Below are positions 5,695-11,086 of a DNA stretch of 11,086 bases, piece after piece; the stretch's first letter is position 1, and each line of letters starts with the position of its first letter. The stretch is from Anaerolinea thermophila. GTDB lineage: Bacteria > Chloroflexota > Anaerolineae > Anaerolineales > Villigracilaceae. The DNA lies in the NCBI GenBank assembly GCA_020722305.1, contig DYLB01000062.1, positions 1 to 11,086 of the forward strand, given 5' to 3'. The notes below the pieces were generated by a model. That model made no database searches. It was not told the DNA's origin and worked only from the letters and a program-made list of their open reading frames with translations. The position numbers were made by a program, and so were the translations under genes.

Positions 5695-8600
5695 TTATGG
5701 GACGTAGTAGGTGATGATCAACTGCGGGCGGTTGGCCAGGGCCGCGTTGCCGCTGAAGAACTTCACGTAGTCGGAGCCGTTATCGTTGTTGTCGTCCTTC
5801 GCAAAGCGCAGGCGGAACTGGGTCAGGCCGTTCAGGTTGATGAACGGGAAGGCTGTGGTGTAAAGCCGGGCGGTATACCAGCTATTGGCCGGAACCTTGT
5901 TGAAGGTGCCGATGGCGTCCTTGTTGGCAAAGGCCTGGAAGTCGGTGATCTGGAGCAGCTTGTTGCCCGAGAAGGTCCACCTGCGGATGTCCACTTTCAG
6001 GCCCAAGTGGGTGGTGAAGGGATCCGTGCCGACCAGCCCCTGCTTGCGGACCTTGATGAGCACTTTGGTGATGACCGCGTTGTCCGGCAGGCTGCCCGTG
6101 CTGAAGGACAGGATGCCGCGGAATTGCTGGTTCTTGAGGGTATCACCCAGATTAAAGGTGGTCGTCGTCGAATTCAGCGTACCACCTTTGTTGCTGTTCT
6201 CGGCAGACTCCAGCACCCAGCCGTCGTAAGCGGCTTGCGAGCGGAAGGTGAGCGTGACCGGCTTCCCGTCGGTGACGGCGATGGTGAAGGCTTCTTGGAA
6301 GGTGCCGCCGTTGCCGTCGTCGGTCTGGATGCAGATGTCGTAGCTGGCTTTGGTCTCGAAGTCGAAGACTTCGGCAGTCTTGAGCGTATCCAGGTCGAGG
6401 GTGAAGGAGGCATCGTCCGCGCCGCCGCAGAAGGTGTAGGTGAAGGTGTCGCCCGCGTCCGGATCGGTGGTGGTGAAGGTGCCGACGGTGGTGCCCACCG
6501 GCTTGTTCTCTTCGACCGAGGCATTGGACAGGGTGATGTCGGTCGGGGCAGTGTTGACGTAGGCCACATTGATAGTTACCAGGGCCGGGGCGCTATCCAG
6601 CAGGCCGTCGTTGACGGTAAAGCTGAAGCTGTCGGAGCCGGAGAAACCCGCGTCGGGGGTGTAGGTCAGGTCGGGGGCGGTGCCGCTCAAGGTCCCGTGC
6701 GCCGGCGGGGTAGCAATGGCAAAGGTCAGGGTATCGCCGTCCACGTCCGAGCCGGTCAGGGTGATCGGGAGCGGGGTATCCTGCAGAGTGCTGACGGTCT
6801 GGGCATTCGCCACCGGGGCGTCGTTGACCGGGGCGACCGTGATCGTCACCGTGGCCGGGGCGCTATCCAGCAGGCCGTCGTTGACGGTGAAGGTGAAGCT
6901 GTCGGGGCCGGAGTAGTCTGCCTCGGGGGTGTAGGTCAGGTTCGGAGCAGAGCCGCTCAAGGTCCCGTGCGCTGGCGGGGTAGCAATGGCAAAGGTCAGG
7001 GTATCGCCGTCCACGTCCGAGCCGGTCAGGGTGATGGCTACCGGGGTGTCTTCGTCGGTGGTCACGGATTGGGCATCGGCGACCGGGGCGTCGTTGACCG
7101 GGTTCACTGTTACGGTGACGGTGGCGGTGTTGCTGTCGGCTGTGCCGTCGTTGGCCTTGTAGGTGAAGCTGTCGGGGCCGTTGTAATCGGCATCCGGGGT
7201 GTAGACGAGTTTGCCGAGGGCGACGGACGCGGAGCCGTGGGCGGGCTGGCTGACGATGCTGTAGCTGAGGGTATCACCCTCGGTATCGGTGCAGGACGGG
7301 TTGGCCTGCCCGGCGGTATCCTCGTCCGTATCCAGACTGACGGGGGCGCAGACCGGGGCGTCGTTGACAGGATTGACGGTGATGCTGACGGTGGCGGTAT
7401 TGCTGTCGAGCGCGCCGTCGTTGGCCTTGAAAGTGAAGCTGTCGAGGCCGTTGTAGTTGGCGTCAGGCGTGTAGGTCAGGTCCGGGACTGTGCCGGTCAG
7501 CGTGCCGTGCAGCGGATCGTCCACAACGGTGAAGGTAAGCGGGTCGCCGTCAACATCGGAGCCGGTCAGGGTGATGGCTACCGGGGTGTCTTCATCGGTG
7601 GTCACGGACTGGTCGTGTGCGACCGGGGCCTCGTTGATGTCGGTGATGCTGATGGCGAGGCTTTCGCTGTCATCCGGGTTCCCGCCGACAGCCGGGTCGT
7701 TGACCGCCACGGTAACATTCAGGACCGGGTTGGTCTCGTAGTCGAGGGTCGCGCCGGCTTCGAGATAGAGGGCCGAACTGGTGATTTCGAACAGGGCCGC
7801 GTCCGCACCGGACAGGGACAGAGTGTTCGTGCCGAGGCCGTCATCGGTGATGGTGATGTCGGCCACTTTGATGGCCGCGCTGGTGTCGGCATTCTCGGCG
7901 AGGGAGGTTACCGTGTTGGACAGGGCCAGGGTTGGCGGGTCGTTGACCGCGTTGACGGTCCAGGTGTAGGAGGCAGGTGTCGGGTCGGTGTTGCCTGCCA
8001 GATCGGTGGCGCGTACCTGGAAGGTATGGCTGGCATCCGCGAGGCCGGTGTAGTCCTGCGGGTCATTGCAGGAAGCGAAGGCGCTGCCATCCAGGCTGCA
8101 CTCGAAGGTCGAGCCGGCTTCGGTGCTGGTGAAGGAGAAACTGGCGTTAGCGCTGCCGCTCGGGTCACTTGGGTGAGAAGTGATAGCCGTGTCGGGAGCG
8201 GTGGTGTCCACGGTCCAGGTGTAGGAAGCCGGGGTTGGGTCGGGGTGGCCGAACCCTTCGATGGCCCGTGCTTCGAAGGTGTGGCTGCCATCCACGAGGC
8301 CGGTGTAGTCCTGCGGGCTGGCGCAGGATGCAAAGGCACTGCCATCAAGGCTGCACTCGAAAGTTGCGTCCGGGTCGTCGCTGGTGAAAGTGAAGGTCGC
8401 GTCGGCGCTGGCGCTGAGCAGGTCCGGGTTGCCGGTAATGGTGGTGTCGGGGGCGGTGCTAAAGACCAGCGGGGCGCTCCAGGGACCCCAGCCGTCTGCG
8501 TTCCAGCCGCGCACGTACCAGGAATGGACGCCTCCCGCCAAAGTCAGGGCTGGCGTGATCGAGCAGGTTGCTCCACTGCAAACGGCGGTGGCAGCATACA

Positions 8601-10185
8601 ACTGCTGGAAGAGAATGCCGGATGGACCGTTGACTTGCAAGAAATAGGCGTCGGCATCGCTGACAGCATTCCAGGTATAGGTAGGGGTATAGTCTGTGCC
8701 GATGTAGCCTGAAGGCGAAACCAGTGTCACCAGGTCAGGAGGGTTGGGATTGACGGTATGGTTTTCAGTGTCCGTACTTCCGGCGAAGACCGCGTCGCCG
8801 CCGTAGGTGGCGGTCAGGGTCTTGGCTCCGCTGGTCGCGAAGACCACGTCACAACTGCCTGATCCGCTGCTCAGGGTGATCGCGCAATTGGTGTCGGCCC
8901 CGGTAATGTAGACATTGCCGGTAGGCGTGTCAAAGTCACTTGTGACAGTGGCGCTCACACTGACGGTCTGGTCGGGATCGGAAGGATCGGGGACATCCGC
9001 CGTGATCGTCGTCGTGGTTGGGAAGGGTGCAACCGTAACCAGAGCGGCCAACGCTTCAGCATGGACCTCCACGCTTCCCGCGCTGCCGGGAGTATCGCCC
9101 GGATAGAGAAGGAACTGGCCGGACGCGTCCTGCATACCACGAATGTACGCCGCGCCGTGTACGATGTCAGCAAGGTAGGTTGCACGGTCATGGGCATTCA
9201 GGGCCAGGATAGCGAAAGCGGTCGTCTGGGTGTCTGCATTGGAAGGATCAGATGTGAGGGAGGTGCTCCACTTCCAGGCGCCGTCGGTGGTGCGCATGGT
9301 CAGGAGGATCGTGACCAGGGCAGCCGTCGAATCGGCGCTGGCGTAAACGCCCGTTGTCGGGTCGAGGTCAATCCCCGTCACTGCCGAAGCCCAGACTGCG
9401 CCTGCCAATCCGATGACATCGTAAGTGTTGTTGGCACTGGTGGTTTCATCCAAACCGCGCAAAACCTTGGCCATGAGCGCATCGCGGCTGGCAGTCTCTC
9501 CGGCGATATGGGCGGCAATAGCCGTCGCTGACAGATCCCAGGGAGATAGTTCAACGATCCCCTGAGAGGTGCGGCCATCCACCACGTAGTCGCCGAAGTC
9601 GGCCGCATCCATGTCATCGGTTTCGCCATACGTCCCGGCCGTCAACTTGTCCCAGAAATAGGTCTGGACAAAATCTGCGTAGGTGGCATCGCCTGTCACC
9701 TGGCTCAGTTGTTCGAGGAAATACGGGTCGTGGGTGGCAAAACGGGGATCGCCGTCTGTGTACGTGCGCGGATAGCTCGTCACCAGGAAGTCGCCGTTTG
9801 CGACAGCGCCATCCAGGTAAATAGTGTTGCCGGTATGCTCGTAAGCTTTGAGCAAGCCATTGGCTGAAGGGCCTTGTGTGTTGGACGTTATTGGCCCGCC
9901 GGGTGTCCAGGGAAATCCGCCGGAAACATCTTGCTGGCCCAACAGCCAGTCTGCTGCGGCTACGAAGCCCGAACCGGTCAGATCAAGTCCCAGCGTCGAA
10001 GAAGACGCGAGGACCTGTGGCGTTCGCGCACTTGTGCTCTGTGCCGCGCCGATGGGAAATGGTGAAACCGTCGCTTTCCCCTTCGAGGCAGCGCCGGTTG
10101 GCAATGGACCTGCAAATCCCAGGCCCAGCGCCAACATCAGGGCGATCAACAGACGCAGGCTTTTATTTTTGGAAATGTTTTTCAT
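5695..10185 (-). CDS. Giant secreted multidomain surface protein (toroid-like, Ig/cadherin-like and tandem 90-residue repeats)
   Basis: A 1496-residue exported protein. ATG at 10185 follows GGAGG (10194-10190); a TTG-initiated extension upstream is less likely. Residues 1-33 are a signal peptide (basic start, LLIALMLALGLG core). Residues about 66-386 look like an alpha/alpha-toroid domain of the terpenoid-cyclase/prenyltransferase-fold kind (GGFPW, TQTTAFAILAL, DASGQFLLYPG). Then come an Ig-like domain (388-480), an FnIII-like domain (484-577), two 85-residue modules with FECSLDGSAFASC (578-747, Cys pairs probably disulfides), a cadherin-like module (748-852), four 90-residue Ig/cadherin-like repeats (854-1213) with TDEDTP, GSDVDGD and DSFTF motifs, a further cadherin-like module (1214-1306), and a C-terminal beta-sandwich domain (about 1308-1496) that may be of the DNRLRE/CBM96 type. 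There is no LPXTG, membrane anchor or other sorting signal. Adhesion or carbohydrate binding is inferred, and calcium binding is suggested by the Asp-rich motifs. No enzyme active site was identified. Confidence 0.93.
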   Translation of the reverse strand: MKNISKNKSLRLLIALMLALGLGFAGPLPTGAASKGKATVSPFPIGAAQSTSARTPQVLASSSTLGLDLTGSGFVAAADWLLGQQDVSGGFPWTPGGPITSNTQGPSANGLLKAYEHTGNTIYLDGAVANGDFLVTSYPRTYTDGDPRFATHDPYFLEQLSQVTGDATYADFVQTYFWDKLTAGTYGETDDMDAADFGDYVVDGRTSQGIVELSPWDLSATAIAAHIAGETASRDALMAKVLRGLDETTSANNTYDVIGLAGAVWASAVTGIDLDPTTGVYASADSTAALVTILLTMRTTDGAWKWSTSLTSDPSNADTQTTAFAILALNAHDRATYLADIVHGAAYIRGMQDASGQFLLYPGDTPGSAGSVEVHAEALAALVTVAPFPTTTTITADVPDPSDPDQTVSVSATVTSDFDTPTGNVYITGADTNCAITLSSGSGSCDVVFATSGAKTLTATYGGDAVFAGSTDTENHTVNPNPPDLVTLVSPSGYIGTDYTPTYTWNAVSDADAYFLQVNGPSGILFQQLYAATAVCSGATCSITPALTLAGGVHSWYVRGWNADGWGPWSAPLVFSTAPDTTITGNPDLLSASADATFTFTSDDPDATFECSLDGSAFASCASPQDYTGLVDGSHTFEARAIEGFGHPDPTPASYTWTVDTTAPDTAITSHPSDPSGSANASFSFTSTEAGSTFECSLDGSAFASCNDPQDYTGLADASHTFQVRATDLAGNTDPTPASYTWTVNAVNDPPTLALSNTVTSLAENADTSAAIKVADITITDDGLGTNTLSLSGADAALFEITSSALYLEAGATLDYETNPVLNVTVAVNDPAVGGNPDDSESLAISITDINEAPVAHDQSVTTDEDTPVAITLTGSDVDGDPLTFTVVDDPLHGTLTGTVPDLTYTPDANYNGLDSFTFKANDGALDSNTATVSITVNPVNDAPVCAPVSLDTDEDTAGQANPSCTDTEGDTLSYSIVSQPAHGSASVALGKLVYTPDADYNGPDSFTYKANDGTADSNTATVTVTVNPVNDAPVADAQSVTTDEDTPVAITLTGSDVDGDTLTFAIATPPAHGTLSGSAPNLTYTPEADYSGPDSFTFTVNDGLLDSAPATVTITVAPVNDAPVANAQTVSTLQDTPLPITLTGSDVDGDTLTFAIATPPAHGTLSGTAPDLTYTPDAGFSGSDSFSFTVNDGLLDSAPALVTINVAYVNTAPTDITLSNASVEENKPVGTTVGTFTTTDPDAGDTFTYTFCGGADDASFTLDLDTLKTAEVFDFETKASYDICIQTDDGNGGTFQEAFTIAVTDGKPVTLTFRSQAAYDGWVLESAENSNKGGTLNSTTTTFNLGDTLKNQQFRGILSFSTGSLPDNAVITKVLIKVRKQGLVGTDPFTTHLGLKVDIRRWTFSGNKLLQITDFQAFANKDAIGTFNKVPANSWYTARLYTTAFPFINLNGLTQFRLRFAKDDNNDNGSDYVKFFSGNAALANRPQLIITYYVP
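6547..7626 (-). repeat. Four tandem 270-bp repeats encoding 90-residue modules
   Basis: Repeats, in protein order, are R1 7357-7626, R2 7087-7356, R3 6817-7086 and R4 6547-6816; the period is exactly 270 bp. R3 and R4 share an 84-bp segment with a single difference (6682-6765 versus 6952-7035) and a 36-bp identical segment (6583-6618 versus 6853-6888). R3 and R1 share about 49 bp with one difference near 7021-7069 and 7561-7609. R2 is the most diverged and carries two cysteines (946 and 965). Confidence 0.93.
7945..8454 (-). repeat. Two tandem 255-bp repeats encoding Cys-paired modules
   Basis: Residues 578-662 and 663-747 are two copies of an 85-residue module starting APDT and ending PTPASYTWTV. 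Both contain FECSLDGSAFASC and QDYTGL. Each has one cysteine pair 10 residues apart (611/621 and 696/706). This suggests a duplicated extracellular Ig-like module with a local disulfide. Confidence 0.9.
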
Positions 10186-10392
10186 CTTTCCTCCAAGATT
10201 AGTGGTTTTACAATTTTTCGCAGGAGATGCTGCGTGGGGGTGTTGCTGGCGCGTATACAAAATGATCCCCACGAGCGGATAGAAGGGCAGGGTTGTGGGC
10301 CGCAAGGAGTAGTCTCGGTTTACACGTCAGGTTGCATCATTCATGGAAACCTCCCAACCAGATTCAAAAGTATTCGCAAAGTTGGCACAAAT
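10186..10392 (-). other. Upstream region of the giant surface-protein gene
   Basis: This region holds the ribosome site GGAGG (10194-10190) of the surface-protein gene, but I see no convincing sigma-70 promoter. A strong GGGAGG (10355-10350) lies 5 nt before ATG 10344, which opens a frame of only five codons ending in TGA at 10329-10327. It could be a leader peptide or chance. GTGGGG and CCCCAC sequences 27 nt apart could pair in the leader. No known riboswitch was recognised. Confidence 0.45.
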
Positions 10393-10400
10393 CGAAATTA

Positions 10401-10510
10401 GGTAGTGGTTCAGTGTAAGTGATGGTTTCGTGGGGGGGGGATGGAATCCCGCCAGATTAGGGGACGCGGAATGCCATTCCGCACCACATCACTTGCTGGA
10501 TACCACTACC
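10401..10510. mobile_element. 110-bp MITE-like element with terminal inverted repeats and 8-bp target duplication
   Basis: The ends are perfect 9-bp inverted repeats: GGTAGTGGT (10401-10409) and ACCACTACC (10502-10510). After a 7-nt mismatched stretch on both sides, a second pair continues in register: AAGTGATG (10417-10424) with CATCACTT (10487-10494). The element is flanked directly by identical octamers CGAAATTA (10393-10400 and 10511-10518), the hallmark of a transposase-made target duplication. The interior has two small perfect hairpins (GGGAT-GGA-ATCCC at 10438-10450 and GCGGAAT-GCC-ATTCCGC at 10466-10482) and a run of nine G (10432-10440). There is no coding capacity, so it would need a transposase from elsewhere. 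Eight-bp duplications occur in several IS families (for example ISL3, IS1595, IS6 and IS66), so I do not assign the parent. Confidence 0.8.
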
Positions 10511-10521
10511 CGAAATTAAAC

Positions 10522-10550
10522 AGCGAAAACGGCTTGTGGCCGGTTTCGCT
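10522..10550. repeat. Hairpin next to the MITE-like element
   Basis: AGCGAAAACGGC (10522-10533) pairs with GCCGGTTTCGCT (10539-10550) with one mismatch and a 5-nt loop. Read on the minus strand it is followed by TGTTTAATTT, a weak T-rich tail, so it could act as a minus-strand terminator. No gene upstream on that strand is well supported. Confidence 0.55.
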
Positions 10551-10720
10551 ATTAGCTCATCAAGAACAATCCTTCGTTCCCAGTGTTTTAGTCTAGGAAG
10601 GTTAAGCGACCAGAACTCGTTCTTGAATCATCGCTTCCACATTGGAAAACCAAACTATTTTGTTTTTCCCGTAACCCTAAAATTGGCTGTCTCTTGTGCA
10701 GTAAAATAGCGCATCCCCAA

Positions 10721-10737
10721 AAGGTTCGACGAACCTT
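10721..10737. repeat. Perfect 17-bp palindrome
   Basis: AAGGTTCG and CGAACCTT are exact inverted arms around a single A at 10729. The dyad is too tight for an RNA hairpin and looks more like a dimeric protein binding site. The arm order GTTCG-n-CGAAC is the reverse of the CGAAC-n4-GTTCG LexA box, so I do not call it a LexA site. Confidence 0.6.
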
Positions 10738-10800
10738 GATGCTTGAGAGTGGAACGAAATAATAGTTCCATGCTTCACAATAACAGGGAAAATCTTTCTG

Positions 10801-10833
10801 ATTCTTTGAATTCTCTTTGAAGATTCTTTGATC
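10801..10833. repeat. Three direct repeats with exact 11-bp period
   Basis: Units ATTCTTTGAAT, TCTCTTTGAAG and ATTCTTTGATC lie head to tail, with CTTTGA ending at 10809, 10820 and 10831. Repeats one helical turn apart are the arrangement bound by PhoB/OmpR-type regulators, although this sequence is not a known Pho box. Low base complexity makes chance possible. Confidence 0.55.
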
Positions 10834-10912
10834 CACCTGGCTTGGAAAGCGGGAGTTATCTCCTTGTTTGCGGATTTGTAAACCAATTGCTTGTTCATTG
10901 TTAGGGATTTTC

Positions 10913-10921
10913 TGGTATCGT
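10913..10921 (+). promoter_or_regulatory. Possible extended -10 promoter of the micro-protein gene
   Basis: TGG directly before TATCGT (10916-10921) resembles an extended -10. TTGTTC at 10891-10896 is a loose -35 at 19 bp. Transcription would begin near 10928, 22 nt before the small gene's ATG. Confidence 0.3.
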
Positions 10922-10949
10922 TAAGCCGCACGTTACGAAAGGTAGATGG

Positions 10950-11039
10950 ATGCCAAACTTGTTCCTGATCGTTATAACGGTCATAATGTTAGCCATATTT
11001 GCCATCGACGCGGCGGGTAAACGACGCAGACAACGCTGA
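10950..11039 (+). CDS. 29-residue single-pass membrane micro-protein
   Basis: ATG 10950 opens a 29-codon frame ending in TGA 11037-11039. GAAAGG (10937-10942) lies 7 nt before it, which favours this start over the out-of-frame ATG at 10946. The peptide begins MPNLFLIVITVIML, is hydrophobic to about residue 18, then ends in a basic tail (GKRRRQR). That pattern fits a single membrane helix with its C-terminus in the cytoplasm by the positive-inside rule. A strong terminator starts 14 nt after the stop, so the frame sits neatly between a ribosome site and a terminator. No family is recognised and the function is unknown; small membrane proteins of this kind often modulate larger membrane complexes. 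The frame is short enough that chance must be considered. Confidence 0.55.
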   Translation: MPNLFLIVITVIMLAIFAIDAAGKRRRQR

Positions 11040-11052
11040 TCCCGCCGCTTTC

Positions 11053-11083
11053 ATAGACCGGCTCCGGCCGGTCTATTTTATTT
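11053..11083 (+). terminator. Rho-independent terminator after the micro-protein gene
   Basis: ATAGACCGGC (11053-11062) and GCCGGTCTAT (11067-11076) form a perfect 10-bp stem with loop TCCG, followed by TTTTATTT (11076-11083). The T tract lies on the plus strand only, so it ends a rightward transcript. Confidence 0.88.
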
Positions 11084-11086
11084 AAT

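Larger units (their letters stand above)
10551..10912. other. AT-richer stretch without a supported gene
   Basis: Two overlapping minus-strand frames of 70 to 84 codons exist (about 10588-10836 and 10677-10931). Neither has a ribosome site nor a product I recognise, and their composition differs from the GC-rich genes nearby. They could be the frameshifted remains of a gene or chance frames. Inside are a 17-bp palindrome and an 11-bp periodic repeat, listed separately. Confidence 0.5.

Noticed and set aside
6547..7626. CRISPR-like array because of regularly spaced repeats
   Set aside because: The 270-bp period, continuous reading frame and protein-level repeat motifs show coding tandem repeats, not short repeats with unique spacers.
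5620..8712. Open frame of about 1030 codons on the plus strand, opposite the surface-protein gene
   Set aside because: It is a shadow of the GC-rich repetitive gene on the minus strand. It has no ribosome site, begins inside the terminator hairpin, and its glycine- and valine-rich repetitive product mirrors the antisense codons.
10201..10400. Riboswitch in the leader of the surface-protein gene, for example a cyclic-di-GMP type
   Set aside because: I could not match the conserved cores of known classes; only weak pairings are visible.
10721..10737. LexA (SOS) box
   Set aside because: The half sites are in the order GTTCG then CGAAC with one base between, the reverse of the CGAAC-n4-GTTCG arrangement.
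10588..10931. Minus-strand small genes
   Set aside because: Two overlapping frames without ribosome sites or recognisable products; kept only as a possible degraded gene.

Overview
The window looks like a chromosomal segment of a moderately GC-rich bacterium, most plausibly a Chloroflexota (Anaerolineae-like) genome. That placement is inference from gene style: a PhoB/PhoR-type pair, a very large secreted multidomain beta-sandwich protein, tRNA genes without encoded CCA, and spacers full of short imperfect repeats. No marker gene fixes the taxonomy.

Left part (1-757): two tRNA genes on the minus strand, tRNA-Gly(TCC) followed by a CAT-anticodon tRNA that resembles lysidine-type tRNA-Ile2. 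They share a clear sigma-70-like promoter and are separated by a palindromic spacer. Bases 1-147 hold no gene I can support. Bases 409-757 are a gene-free leader rich in hairpins and short tandem repeats, ahead of a plus-strand gene.

Middle (758-5666), plus strand: a full-length NfeD-type membrane serine protease; lipoyl synthase (lipA); a small unrecognised CxxC...CxxC protein whose start overlaps the lipA stop; a strong terminator; then an OmpR/PhoB-type response regulator and its PhoR-like histidine kinase. The kinase carries an in-frame copy of a low-complexity repeat. A bidirectional terminator separates the kinase from the convergent gene on the other strand.

Right part (5695-10185), minus strand: one gene for a 1496-residue secreted protein. 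It has a signal peptide, an alpha/alpha-toroid-like N-terminal domain, several Ig/FnIII-like modules, cadherin-like modules, four tandem 90-residue repeats and a C-terminal beta-sandwich domain. The DNA repeats show mosaic, partly near-identical segments.

Far right (10186-11086): a more AT-rich, non-coding-looking region. It contains a compact 110-bp MITE-like element with terminal inverted repeats and a perfect 8-bp target duplication, a 17-bp perfect palindrome, and a three-unit direct repeat with exact 11-bp period. It ends with a 29-codon membrane micro-protein gene that has its own ribosome binding site and terminator.

The nfeD-lipA-CxxC genes are probably read as one unit, with an internal lipA promoter possible. 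The regulator and kinase form a second unit. I see no complete new defence or mobile system. The least explained items are the MITE-like element, the micro-protein, the mosaic adhesin-like gene and the lipA-coupled CxxC protein.
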